This document shows, piece after piece, positions 7,518-15,275 of a stretch of 16,475 nt of DNA. Where the stretch lies: the NCBI GenBank assembly GCA_002712305.1, contig PATE01000132.1:1-16475 (forward strand), read 5' to 3'. The stretch is from Gemmatimonadota bacterium (lineage in GTDB: Bacteria > Latescibacterota > UBA2968 > UBA8231). The stretch's first letter is position 1; every line of letters starts with the position of its first letter. A program made the position numbers and the translations under genes. The notes under the pieces were generated by a model. It ran no database searches and had not been told where the DNA came from. It saw only the letters and a program-made list of their open reading frames with translations.

Positions 7518-8735
7518 CTAAATGAGTCCGAGATCGGTGAGGGATACTTCGTCGCCTTCTTGCAGGCCTGAGAGTACGAGGACTTCGAGTCCGTTGTCGT
7601 TGCCGATCTCCACCTCCACGGTCTCAAAGCCCGTCGGATCCCGCCGATAGACGACATGTCTTTCTCCACGTTGGAAGACGGCAACCAAAGGGAGCAACAG
7701 GACGTCGGCCTGAGATTCCACGATGATCTTGACCGACGCGGACATACCGGGGGCCAATCTCTTATCCTGTTCCTCCACATCGATGACCATCTCAAAGACC
7801 GAGACCGAGGGGGCGTCTTCCAATTCGTTGGCCATGGGAGCGATGTCGGTGACGATGCCGTGGAAGACAGGCCCCGGGAAGGCTTCAAGGCGAATTTCTG
7901 CCGCCTGGCCGACCTGCACCAGGTGGACATCCATCTCTCCTACCTGAGAAGTGACCTGCATCGCCTCCAGTTCGGGCAGAGACAGGAGGCTTGTTCCGCC
8001 CCAAACGACATCGCCCTCCATCACCTTTCCATGCCGGTCTGCCCCCCGCTTACGGATCTTCTCGTAGACGACGATTCCCGGGCGCGTGGCGTAGATATGG
8101 AGACGATTGTAGTCACGCAGCCGATCGTCATAATTGTCCTGTCGATGGCTGATGCGCAGCGCGATGTTCGCACTCTCCACGCGGTCGATGATTTCCTGTG
8201 CTTCGAGGTTCGTCTGTGCCTGCTTCAGGGCCCGTTCGGCACGCTCGAGGGCGATCTTTCGTTCTTCCTTTTCGATGGGGCTACCATACTCGGCTTTCTG
8301 CAAACTGATCCGCGCCAGTTCCAGACCCGTTGCACTGCGCTGAATCTGCATCTGAAGGTCGGAGAATCGGCGCTCCAAATTGGCGATGGACCGCTCCCGA
8401 TCAGCCTTGGCCTTTTCGAGTTCACTGGCCGCGTCCTTCAGCCATTCTTCATGAGCGCTTCGATCGAACTCAAGGATCAAATCACCCACCTCAACACGGG
8501 CACCCTCCGGCCACAGATGGGTGATTTTCAAATCACCGCGGACCCTCGGAGCGGACACTTTCTCGCTACGAGCGGCTCGAATCTCGCCCGCCTCGAGATG
8601 GTTGATGCGAAACTCGCCCCGTCGGACCTGGACGGTGGGCGCGTCTGCGATCACTTTCGCCGCACCGCCAAACCAGGTGGCGACGCCGCCACCGATTACG
8701 ACACAACCCAGAATCAGCTTCTTGGCATGATTCAT
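7518..8735 (-). CDS. Periplasmic adaptor (membrane fusion) protein of MacA/HlyD type, adaptor A
   Basis: The product has 405 residues and is a clear paralogue of the next gene: both share LKITHL-PEG-VEVGDLILEFD and RPGIVVYEKI-K-G. An N-terminal helix (about 6-29) anchors it. The lipoyl half is at about 60-91, the coiled coil at about 95-205 and the barrel at QVTSQVGEMDVHLVQVGQ. The start ATG 8735 overlaps the ATPase stop by one base (TGATG). GGGAAG lies about 8 bases upstream of the ATG, so translation is probably coupled. In a MacAB-like machine it would form the periplasmic hexameric tube. Its coiled coil is shorter than that of adaptor B, which matters if the two share one tube. The family is secure and the cargo unknown. 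Confidence 0.9.
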   Translation of the reverse strand: MNHAKKLILGCVVIGGGVATWFGGAAKVIADAPTVQVRRGEFRINHLEAGEIRAARSEKVSAPRVRGDLKITHLWPEGARVEVGDLILEFDRSAHEEWLKDAASELEKAKADRERSIANLERRFSDLQMQIQRSATGLELARISLQKAEYGSPIEKEERKIALERAERALKQAQTNLEAQEIIDRVESANIALRISHRQDNYDDRLRDYNRLHIYATRPGIVVYEKIRKRGADRHGKVMEGDVVWGGTSLLSLPELEAMQVTSQVGEMDVHLVQVGQAAEIRLEAFPGPVFHGIVTDIAPMANELEDAPSVSVFEMVIDVEEQDKRLAPGMSASVKIIVESQADVLLLPLVAVFQRGERHVVYRRDPTGFETVEVEIGNDNGLEVLVLSGLQEGDEVSLTDLGLI

Positions 8736-9514
8736 CAGGAAGCTTCCCGTTCTGCCGTCTTCTTCGTGCCCGCGGCCACTTCATCACTTTCCACCTCACC
8801 ATCCCGAAAACGGATGATCCGATGGGCGAAGGCCGCAATGTCTTCTTCGTGGGTGACGAGGATGATGGTGTTGCCCGACTCGTGCAATCGCGTGAACAAC
8901 TCCATGATCTCCTGCCCCGTGCGAGTGTCCAGAGCCCCCGTCGGCTCGTCGGCGAGGATGATGGACGGATGGTTGCTCAAAGCACGGGCCACCGCGACTC
9001 GCTGACGCTGTCCACCTGACAGCTCATTCGGGCGGTGATCCATGCGGTCACCGAGGCCAACAGCGTTCAGGGCCTCTTCGGCCCGCGCCTTCCGTTCGCG
9101 ACCCGGCATACCGGAATAAATGAGGGGAAGCTCGACATTTCGCAGCGCATCGGAGCGGGGCAGCAGGTTGAAGGTCTGGAAGACGAAGCCGATCTCCTGA
9201 TTGCGGATTCGCGCCAGTTCATCATCGTCCATGTCGCTCACCAACTGACTGTTCAGCCGGTACGTCCCCTCTGTGGGGACGTCGAGGCAGCCGATGATAT
9301 TCATCAGTGTCGACTTGCCCGATCCGGAGGGCCCCATGATGGCGACATACTCATTCCGTTCGATGGCGACAGACACTCTGTTCAGGGCGTGAACCTGCGT
9401 CGCACCCATATCATAGGTCTTGCGCAGATTCTGGATATCGATCATCTGCGCACTGGCTCCATCAGCCTGCTGTGGCTTGCCATTTCCCTGATGGATGTGA
9501 GGACGTTCGGTCAT
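8735..9514 (-). CDS. ABC transporter ATP-binding protein, MacB/LolD type
   Basis: The product has 259 residues and is a complete nucleotide-binding domain. Walker A is GPSGSGKST (61-69), the Q-loop Gln is 113, the signature is LSGGQRQR (165-172), Walker B is IILADE (185-190) with the D-loop at 195-196, and the switch His is 222. The sequence type ([10 protein letters not shown] and a preserved VTHE) is that of the MacB/LolD/FtsE group, which powers the FtsX-like permease encoded at the end of this operon. The start ATG 9514 is supported by its ATGA overlap with the upstream stop. The first 23 residues precede the usual family start and are polar, and an internal Met24 is a possible alternative. 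The protein is cytoplasmic and membrane-associated through the permease. Confidence 0.95.
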   Translation of the reverse strand: MTERPHIHQGNGKPQQADGASAQMIDIQNLRKTYDMGATQVHALNRVSVAIERNEYVAIMGPSGSGKSTLMNIIGCLDVPTEGTYRLNSQLVSDMDDDELARIRNQEIGFVFQTFNLLPRSDALRNVELPLIYSGMPGRERKARAEEALNAVGLGDRMDHRPNELSGGQRQRVAVARALSNHPSIILADEPTGALDTRTGQEIMELFTRLHESGNTIILVTHEEDIAAFAHRIIRFRDGEVESDEVAAGTKKTAEREAS

Positions 9515-10173
9515 TGTGGATGCAGTGTGGTCAGTACGCTATCGGGGAGCCATCCCGTGAGTTGATGGGTAGGTACACGCACCTGGCTCCAACCTGCCAC
9601 CTGTTGTTGACGAAGCAGTATTTCGCCCTGCTGTGCGAGTCCCAGAGAATCGGTGCCTCCCGCACTGCCACGCAGTGGCTGATCGTCGATGAGAAGGACC
9701 ATACTCGTCAGATAGTCGTCGATCGTATTGCGCAGGGTGGTCAGCGCATCCCGGGCGAAGTCGTCGGCCGGTGTGACCTGCACAGAAGAGAGTGTACTCA
9801 ACTGCCATGTAACCGACAGTCTGTCGTCGACGCTGGCCCGCAGCGCCTGGGCGCGGAGGATGGTGTCCGCCTCGGCTCGCACCCCGCTCACGCGATAGTG
9901 CCCTGTGACGAGGGTTTCGGTTTCCGGATTCTGCGGATTCGGCTGGGCTTCCCATTCGAGCAGCTCGGCGTCATCATAGGCCGTGAGCGCATAGGCTTGG
10001 GTCAATTCGTCGAACGTGCCCGTGATGCCGCGATAGCGGACCTCTGCGGCCCGAACCAGTTCAATGTCGAGGTCGAGGTCCCGCTCGACAGGAGGCTGCA
10101 AGTCAGGGATGAAAGGGACCGAGGCGACAATGATGAATGCGAGAATACGCGCTGAACGCGGGAATCGGGGCAT
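9511..10173 (-). CDS. Exported protein of unknown function with C-terminal SH3b-like segment
   Basis: The 220-residue product begins at ATG 10173 and has a basic n-region (RFPRSAR) followed by one hydrophobic stretch (about 9-23), read as a signal peptide or anchor. The middle (25-180) is soluble, mixed and unrecognised. The end, from about residue 183, has GEILLRQQQ, then GWSQVRVP, then GWLPDSVL, which is the strand pattern of the second half of a bacterial SH3b domain. Such domains bind peptidoglycan or peptides. It is the first gene of the efflux operon, and its stop overlaps the ATPase start (ATGA), so it is probably part of the same system, perhaps a wall-facing accessory. No ribosome site is evident. 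The SH3b reading is pattern-based and moderate; the rest I do not recognise. Confidence 0.7.
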   Translation of the reverse strand: MPRFPRSARILAFIIVASVPFIPDLQPPVERDLDLDIELVRAAEVRYRGITGTFDELTQAYALTAYDDAELLEWEAQPNPQNPETETLVTGHYRVSGVRAEADTILRAQALRASVDDRLSVTWQLSTLSSVQVTPADDFARDALTTLRNTIDDYLTSMVLLIDDQPLRGSAGGTDSLGLAQQGEILLRQQQVAGWSQVRVPTHQLTGWLPDSVLTTLHPQ

Positions 10174-10216
10174 GCAAACCGGCTATCGATGCGCAAGGGA
10201 ATAGACGATGCGCACG

Positions 10217-10241
10217 TAACATGTTGATCTAACACATGTTA
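10217..10241. promoter_or_regulatory. Inverted repeat upstream of the efflux operon, putative operator
   Basis: TAACATGT (10217-10224) and ACATGTTA (10234-10241) are perfect reverse complements separated by nine bases. The centre lies about 56 bases upstream of the first gene of the minus-strand efflux operon (start 10173), where a dimeric repressor or activator would be expected to bind. The region is more AT-rich than its surroundings. No regulator gene is adjacent, so the binding protein is unknown. Confidence 0.45.
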
Positions 10242-10296
10242 ACCGACAAGGTGGGCATGGTCAAGGCGGCGGGATCAAGTGTCGAAGGAATCTGCC

Positions 10297-11805
10297 CTAC
10301 AGTTCGATACAGAACACCTGCGCCCGCCGAAGGTGCAGACGAAGGGCAACCTCGCGTCCTTTGAGAGCGGAAAGATCCGATCGTCCGCCCCAGTGAAAGA
10401 CCCGCTGCAGTTCATCGCCGCTGATTGCTTCGGCCTCCTGTATGCCGAAGCAAGGCAGGGCCTCCACAGGCTGCGGCGGGGTATGAGGCGGCTCGACCAA
10501 CTCGACGCGAATCCAGCCGTCGTGGGCAGTGCGGTAGTTGAGACGCATGGGCGCGCCTGACAACTGCCTTTCGACGAGCACGACAGATCCTTCATCCTCC
10601 GCTTCCAACCCCACCAACCGATCTGGCTTCCAGCTTGCCCAGCGCAGTTCGTTGTCGGGTGGGTAGGTGGCGCGACGCCGGCGGAAGTCGTGAGGGCTTC
10701 TGGATGCCTGAAGGGGCAGTCGCCACTGGTCACCGACGACGATCAGGTTCGGACTTGCGTAGAGACAGCCGAAGGTCTCCTCATCGATGCGCCGGTCGAC
10801 AATGGCACGTCGCTCTGGCCGTTGCCACTGACAGCCATCTCGACTGACGGCCAATTGGATATCGACGGTGGACTCAATACGATGATAGATGGATGGGAAC
10901 ATGAGGTGTCGGCCGGGCAGATCGGGGTAGGGACAGTAGCAACTGGTGTAGATGTCGTCATCGATCGGATCCTGTGGATCGCACAACAGACAAGGCTGTG
11001 CTCCACCCAAGTCGGTGAAACTGGCGCCTTCGGACCGCCGAACCAGGCGCCGGCGGTCCTGATGCCCTCTCAGATAAGCGACGTAGCGCTGAGTCTGGTC
11101 GTCGTATACGCAGAGATTGTGGGTGTCGAGGGCCGTTTCACCCACGTCGAGGATCGGTTCGGTCAGGTTTCGCCAGGTCAGGCCGTCGGGGGAGACGGAG
11201 GCGTGGAGGGCATGATGGATCGAGAGAGCCCGGCGCCGATCTTCACGCGAGACTCCGCCGAGGTCCAAGTCGGCCAGAAGTTTCTTGGCCTGCTTGGAGT
11301 CGAGGTCGGGATCGTGACGCCCATTCCTGAAGTAGCGACCCTTGGGAGCGATCGCTTTGTAGCGTTGGTCTGCAGGCGCCGTCGTGTCACGGAAGACAAA
11401 ACCCAGGTGATGTTCGCCGTCGACGCTGACAATGTTGTTTTTCGTTGAGCCATTCCAGGCTACGCGTCCCAGTGCAGGGCGCCGCCATTCAACACCGTCG
11501 TCGCTCTCGGCGTAACAGACAAGGCGATGGTCCTGGTCAGCCGGGGTTGTGGAATACCAGAGGCGATATCGTCCCTCGTCGTGCAACAAGGCGATGATTC
11601 CGGCAGTGCCGGGGCCCTCCCAGGGCCGATCCATCGGAAGAAACACTTCCGAAACGCTCGCCGGCTGCACGCGCAGATTTACACCGCGAGGTGGGTCCTG
11701 AGACCACACGCTGCCGTCTTCTTCGATCTTGCGATGGGAAGGCCAGATCCCGAACGCGTCGAGGAACGGATATCGTTGGTTTGTCTCACGGCTCATGGGA
11801 CTCAC
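10297..11805 (-). CDS. Beta-propeller protein of sialidase / glycoside hydrolase type
   Basis: The product has 502 residues. Three Asp-box motifs (S-x-D-G-x-x-W) occur at 101-107, 205-211 and 321-327, with a degenerate copy near 258-263 (RRSEGASF). Strand pairs such as YRLWYST (80-86) fit five- or six-bladed propellers of the sialidase, GH32, GH43 or GH130 kind. The last 100 residues look like a beta-sandwich appendage. There is no signal peptide, so it is probably cytoplasmic or uses an unusual export route. I cannot place the catalytic residues, so hydrolase activity is unproven. The start is GTG 11805; an ATG three codons later (11796) is equally plausible. An inverted repeat lies about 127-148 bases upstream. 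The family is likely and the substrate unknown. Confidence 0.75.
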   Translation of the reverse strand: MSPMSRETNQRYPFLDAFGIWPSHRKIEEDGSVWSQDPPRGVNLRVQPASVSEVFLPMDRPWEGPGTAGIIALLHDEGRYRLWYSTTPADQDHRLVCYAESDDGVEWRRPALGRVAWNGSTKNNIVSVDGEHHLGFVFRDTTAPADQRYKAIAPKGRYFRNGRHDPDLDSKQAKKLLADLDLGGVSREDRRRALSIHHALHASVSPDGLTWRNLTEPILDVGETALDTHNLCVYDDQTQRYVAYLRGHQDRRRLVRRSEGASFTDLGGAQPCLLCDPQDPIDDDIYTSCYCPYPDLPGRHLMFPSIYHRIESTVDIQLAVSRDGCQWQRPERRAIVDRRIDEETFGCLYASPNLIVVGDQWRLPLQASRSPHDFRRRRATYPPDNELRWASWKPDRLVGLEAEDEGSVVLVERQLSGAPMRLNYRTAHDGWIRVELVEPPHTPPQPVEALPCFGIQEAEAISGDELQRVFHWGGRSDLSALKGREVALRLHLRRAQVFCIEL

Positions 11806-11813
11806 GTTCTTTC

Positions 11814-11936
11814 TTAGCAGCCACGCTAGAACTGCAACTAACCGCCCCAGACGGCATCGTCAAGGTGCTGTTCAATCCCGAGACGACCATCCGCTTCGAT
11901 CTGAATTCAGCCGAACACGAGCTGTTGCTGATGTAA
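11814..11936 (+). pseudogene. Possible gene remnant, 40 codons without a start
   Basis: An open stretch of 40 codons ending in TAA (11934-11936) reads like real protein (LELQLTAPDGIVKVLFNP and then TTIRFDLNSAEHELLLM), with balanced composition unlike the surrounding shadow frames. No ATG, GTG or TTG start lies between the end of the neighbouring gene and this segment, and the frame continues backwards only by running antisense through that gene. It may be the remaining C-terminus of a lost gene, or chance. I do not recognise the family. Confidence 0.25.
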
Positions 11937-11953
11937 TAAGTGACAGTATTACA
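11932..11953. promoter_or_regulatory. 7+7 bp inverted repeat, putative operator for the propeller gene
   Basis: TGTAATA (11932-11938) and TATTACA (11947-11953) are perfect reverse complements around AGTGACAG. The site is AT-rich in a GC-rich setting and lies upstream of the minus-strand propeller gene (start 11805). On the minus strand the right arm contains TG-TAATAC, which could serve as an extended -10 box with TGGTCA 17 bases before it. Operator or promoter function is inferred from symmetry, composition and position. Confidence 0.4.
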
Positions 11954-12002
11954 CCTCGGCTAATACCCTGACCATGCCCATTGCTTCTGCATAACGGTCT
12001 TT

Positions 12003-12144
12003 GCGCGGGCATACGCGCTCAGGCCGAAGGATACTTCGTATCTGCGTCAGAAGGGGGTTTAGCGAACGCGGCTTCTGAGGGCGGGAATACGCAACAGAAG
12101 TTGCCGAAGCTGGAAGAGGCGAGGGCGCAGGCTCTCGCCTCTTC
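12003..12144. other. Cluster of five consecutive hairpins in intergenic DNA
   Basis: Within 142 bases there are five short inverted repeats in a row: GCGCG/CGCGC (12003-12018, 6-base loop), GATAC/GTATC (12030-12042, 3-base loop), TCAGAAG/CTTCTGA (12047-12078, 18-base loop), GCAAC/GTTGC (12091-12104, AGAA loop) and an 11-bp stem (12113-12144). TGCGT (12043-12047) can also pair with ACGCA (12089-12093), enclosing the third stem, an alternative to the fourth. This could be a structured RNA, an intercistronic processing or attenuation element between the OPT-like gene (upstream on the minus strand) and the propeller gene, or a REP-like repeat. The rest of the 364-base gap (11806-12169) holds only the possible remnant and the operator-like repeat. 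Confidence 0.5.
12113..12144 (-). terminator. Strong 11-bp hairpin after the OPT-like gene
   Basis: GAAGAGGCGAG (12113-12123) pairs perfectly with CTCGCCTCTTC (12134-12144) around a 10-base loop. It lies 25 bases beyond the stop of the minus-strand membrane-protein gene, the position of a terminator. No T run follows on the minus strand. On the plus strand GTGTTTCTGG follows, which is only weakly T-rich. It may terminate, or protect an mRNA 3' end. Confidence 0.45.
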
Positions 12145-12169
12145 GTGTTTCTGGATGATTCGACGGGGC

Positions 12170-14131
12170 TCACACCCAGTAGATGTTGTTGTCCGTCATC
12201 CCCGTGAAATAGTCGATGACGAGCCAGAGCCCGGCGACGAAGAACTGGCCAAGAATGAGCCCGAGGAAGAAGGGACGCGCTCTGTGGAACAACGTGGGCC
12301 CCCCATATTTCAGGATGATGGTCTTGATGAGCCAGGCAAGAAAGACCGACAGGGTCAGATAGTTCGTCATCGAAATCGTGCTGACGGCGAAGCCCAGGGG
12401 GTGCATGGGCCACCAGAGGAAGTTGTGTCGCGCCAGCATGAGCAGGGCCATGATGGTTCCACCAACGCCGGTGGAGATCCACCCGGTCCAGTCGGGGCCA
12501 TCGGGATTGTTCAACTCGCCCGTGGCGTAGTTCCACGGGTAGGCCGGACCCCCGGTGGGGCCGAAGAACCAACCGTTGAGATTGATCCCGCCATAGGCAT
12601 AACTCATGTGCATGACGGCCCAGATCGACGCGGCAATGCTGACGACGATGCTCAGGCCGATCGCCCAGAACAGGGCGCGCTTGTTCCGATGCAGCTGCTC
12701 TTCGGCCAGTTTGAGACCATTGGCAGTGGAGGCCATGACGAAGGTTCGCACATCGGCTGCCCAAACATACGTAAAGCCGAGCACGACCAACGTCGACGAG
12801 TCCAGGACGCTGTTGCCCAGACTGGATGAGACAAAGTCGGAGGGGATCAGCGGCGCCCGAGCAGCGGCGATTCCGCCTTCGGCAACGATCCGTGTGATGG
12901 CGAGAAACACGACATACATGATCCCGAGGTAGATCGGCACCACCCACAGTGTCATGCCCGCCGTCCACAGCCACAAGCCGATGAAGACATTCGCCAGGAT
13001 CAGGCCGAACACGGCGAAGCGATAGGACATCATTTCGTCGCTGTCATCGACTGTGGGGTCGCCCTTGAAGGCCTTTCGAAATACGTCCGACAGGTGACTG
13101 CGTGCCGTCCACAGCCCGAACAGAACCATCACCAGGAATGCCCCCATGCCCTGATGGGCGACGATCGGTTCGGGGGGCGCGTAGTAGAGTTTTTCCGGCG
13201 ACGAGATTCCCAGCACTCCGAAGGTGCCTTCCTGGGCCCTTGCGAGAAGACTGAAGAACCAGATCGAGAAGGCGATTTCCGTATTTACCAGATAGGTGAA
13301 GCCGAGCATGGGAAAACTCAGCGCGATCTGCAGTACGGCCGTGTTGCGGAACAGAGGAATCGACGTCTGGGTGATGACGGTGGGCACGAAGTTGTAATAG
13401 TTGTGCAGCGCTTTCAGCGAGCCGATCACGAAAGGGATGGCAAACCCCACCCACATGAGCCAATTGCGAAAGAAGGGCTTCAGTGCGCGTCCGGATCCGT
13501 CATCTTCCGTCATGGCCAGCGGGACCTGTACCAGAGGGAAGGCGAGTCGTTCGCGCACGATCCACTGCTTGCGCAGCATGACCATGATGCAAGCCATAGA
13601 GAAGTAGATCGACAGAATCAGGGGAATCCACGACAACAGGGGAACGATCCACGGCAACCACGTGATGCCGACACCCCGTGGTGATCCCTCGTAGAAAAAC
13701 TTGACGGCGGTGAACTCCTGCGGCACCATCCACGACTTGATGTAGGGATGGATGAGAACGCCCCATTCGTTCTCTATCGTGGCGTAATAGTGGGCGCCAC
13801 TCATGATGGGCAGCAGGTATTCGGTGAGACCCATCGTCGGAATCGAACATGACACGATGGCCATGATATAGACGACGACAAGCTCTTCGGGTCGGAAGGC
13901 CAGCCTTGGATGGATGAGTCCAAGGCCCGTGTGAACGAGGAACACGAGGATGAAGAACACGAAAATGGCCCCCGCCGTGCTGAAGTCGAGGGCCATATAG
14001 GAGCCACGCAGCACCATGTTCCCGTAGGGAGCGCCGGTGCTGATACAGATCGCCAGAATCGTACCGGTCAGCAGGGAACGAAAGCTCACCCCCGTGCTGC
14101 GGCGCGGGCGGTCACCGTCGTCTGCGCGCAC
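12170..14131 (-). CDS. OPT-like multi-pass membrane protein (probably DUF6785 group)
   Basis: The product is about 653 residues with some 14-16 hydrophobic helices spread along its length and hydrophilic loops between. Examples are AGAIFVFFILVFLVHTGLGL near the start, TLWVVPIYLGIMYVVFLAI in the middle and FFLGLILGQFFVAGLWLVI near the end. Size, helix count and the Asn/Trp-Tyr-rich loop GGINLNGWFFGPTGG fit the OPT-superfamily-like proteins labelled DUF6784/DUF6785 in planctomycete-type genomes. OPT proteins carry oligopeptides or metal-chelates; the substrate here is unknown. The frame is open back to 14362, but that enters the divergent reductase gene. I use GTG 14131; TTG 14164 and GTG 14089 are alternatives and none has a good ribosome site. 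The family assignment is from memory of pattern, not a search. Confidence 0.65.
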   Translation of the reverse strand: MRADDGDRPRRSTGVSFRSLLTGTILAICISTGAPYGNMVLRGSYMALDFSTAGAIFVFFILVFLVHTGLGLIHPRLAFRPEELVVVYIMAIVSCSIPTMGLTEYLLPIMSGAHYYATIENEWGVLIHPYIKSWMVPQEFTAVKFFYEGSPRGVGITWLPWIVPLLSWIPLILSIYFSMACIMVMLRKQWIVRERLAFPLVQVPLAMTEDDGSGRALKPFFRNWLMWVGFAIPFVIGSLKALHNYYNFVPTVITQTSIPLFRNTAVLQIALSFPMLGFTYLVNTEIAFSIWFFSLLARAQEGTFGVLGISSPEKLYYAPPEPIVAHQGMGAFLVMVLFGLWTARSHLSDVFRKAFKGDPTVDDSDEMMSYRFAVFGLILANVFIGLWLWTAGMTLWVVPIYLGIMYVVFLAITRIVAEGGIAAARAPLIPSDFVSSSLGNSVLDSSTLVVLGFTYVWAADVRTFVMASTANGLKLAEEQLHRNKRALFWAIGLSIVVSIAASIWAVMHMSYAYGGINLNGWFFGPTGGPAYPWNYATGELNNPDGPDWTGWISTGVGGTIMALLMLARHNFLWWPMHPLGFAVSTISMTNYLTLSVFLAWLIKTIILKYGGPTLFHRARPFFLGLILGQFFVAGLWLVIDYFTGMTDNNIYWV

Positions 14132-14227
14132 AGAGGTCCGGTCGTCTGAATGGGCGGAGGTCAAGATCGAGTCATCGGTTGGGGAGGGAAGGACGCAACC
14201 ACTGCGCGAAGTAAGATGGAAAGTCGC

Positions 14228-14248
14228 CGACCTTGGCGCCAGTGGTCG
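14228..14248. promoter_or_regulatory. Nested palindrome in the divergent promoter region
   Basis: CGACC (14228-14232) and GGTCG (14244-14248) flank the 8-base palindrome TGGCGCCA (14234-14241). The site lies in the 164 bases between the OPT-like gene (minus) and the reductase gene (plus), about 47 bases before the reductase start, and could be an operator shared by both. Being GC-rich, it could also be a chance symmetry. Confidence 0.3.
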
Positions 14249-14295
14249 TGCGTCCGATCCTGACGCAGGCGATTTCAAACAGAGGGCAATGACAG

Positions 14296-15255
14296 ATGCA
14301 GCAGCGACAACTCGGCCGCAGTGGACTCCAGTGCAGTGTGATCGCCCTGGGGACCTGGGCATTCAATGCCCAGGTGTACGGACCGGTCGCGATCAGCGAG
14401 GCGACGGCGACGGTGCATCGCGCGCTCGAGGAGGGGATCACGCTCTATGACACGGCGCCGTTGTATGGCAGTCGCGAAGAGGACGGGATCTCGGAACGTA
14501 TCCTTGGAGGGGCACTGGGCGCCGATCGCGATCAGGTCCTGATCTCCACCAAGTTTGGCCGCCGGCCCACGACGGGCAATCGACCTGAGTTTGATGCAGC
14601 CCATGCCACCGCCTCCGTCGAGGCGAGTCTGCAGCGGCTGGGCACGGACCGAATCGATGTGCTGTTCTTTCACTCACCCTTTGGGCCTGATGAGATCGCA
14701 GACGACGTCTGGGGTGCTCTCGAGAAACTACGCTCTTCGGGCAAAGTGCGGGCGATTGGACATTCGATCTCGAAATTCGAGGACACGGCGTCCATGGCAC
14801 GAACCTGGGCACAGGAGGGGCGCATTGATGTGATCCAGGTGGTGCTCAGTCTACTGAACCGTGAAACGCAAGGGTTGATCGAGGAGCTTGCGGCCGATGG
14901 CGTCGGCGTGCTGGCTCGGGAATCATTGGCCAACGGTTTCCTCTCGGGTACCATGACGGCCGATACGGTGTTTCCGGAGGGAAGCCTCAACGCGCGCTAT
15001 GATCCGCAGGAGGTGACAGCCCGTGTCGAACAGGTCGCTCGACTGGGGTTCCTCGTGGATGGTCAGATTGAGAGCATGCCGCAGGCGGCGATGCGCTGGG
15101 TGCTGGATCAGGAGGGGGTGTCTTCGGTGTTGACTGGCGCCCGAACGCCAGAGCAAATCAGCGACTGCGCCAGGGCGGCGGTGGCGTCACCCTATTCGGC
15201 AGATGATCTTGCACGGGCACGGGAGCTTCACCAACAGGACTTCTCCGCCGCCTGA
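14296..15255 (+). CDS. Aldo/keto reductase
   Basis: The 319-residue product is a complete (beta/alpha)8 NADPH-dependent reductase. The N-terminus QLGRSGLQCSVIALGTW is typical of the family. The catalytic tetrad is visible: Asp52 and Tyr57 (LYDTAPLYG), Lys86 (ISTKFG) and His126 (FFHSPFG). The C-terminal cofactor motif is present as VSSVLTGARTPEQI. It would interconvert a sugar or other carbonyl compound and its alcohol in the cytoplasm. AGAGGG at 14281-14286 lies 9 bases before ATG 14296, which fixes the start. It is divergent from the OPT-like membrane-protein gene and convergent, with a 20-base gap, on the repeat-protein gene. The family is secure and the substrate unknown. Confidence 0.95.
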   Translation: MQQRQLGRSGLQCSVIALGTWAFNAQVYGPVAISEATATVHRALEEGITLYDTAPLYGSREEDGISERILGGALGADRDQVLISTKFGRRPTTGNRPEFDAAHATASVEASLQRLGTDRIDVLFFHSPFGPDEIADDVWGALEKLRSSGKVRAIGHSISKFEDTASMARTWAQEGRIDVIQVVLSLLNRETQGLIEELAADGVGVLARESLANGFLSGTMTADTVFPEGSLNARYDPQEVTARVEQVARLGFLVDGQIESMPQAAMRWVLDQEGVSSVLTGARTPEQISDCARAAVASPYSADDLARARELHQQDFSAA

Positions 15256-15274
15256 CGACGGCCCTTTGCCGTCG
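15256..15274. terminator. Compact hairpin between convergent genes
   Basis: CGACGGC (15256-15262) pairs perfectly with GCCGTCG (15268-15274) around CCTTT. It begins directly after the reductase stop and ends one base before the stop of the convergent repeat-protein gene, so it fills the whole gap and could terminate both. No T run follows on either strand. Confidence 0.5.
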
Positions 15275-15275
15275 A

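Noticed and set aside
7518-8735. Lipobox in adaptor A (ILGC at residues 8-11)
   Set aside because: Only about three hydrophobic residues precede the Cys and the hydrophobic stretch continues beyond it, so a membrane anchor helix is more likely.
7656-9005. Long open frame of 449 codons on the plus strand
   Set aside because: It lies wholly antisense to the adaptor A and ATPase genes, whose motifs are unmistakable. GC-rich codon structure keeps the opposite strand open.
12043-12104. Integron attC-like site in the hairpin cluster
   Set aside because: GTTTAGC does not fit the GTTRRRY core, no matching RYYYAAC partner is placed correctly, and no integrase or cassette is present.
11949-12974. Open minus-strand frame of 341 codons spanning the hairpin cluster
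   Set aside because: Most of it is a shifted frame of the OPT-like gene. The composition is Arg/Pro/Ser-rich and shows no domain.
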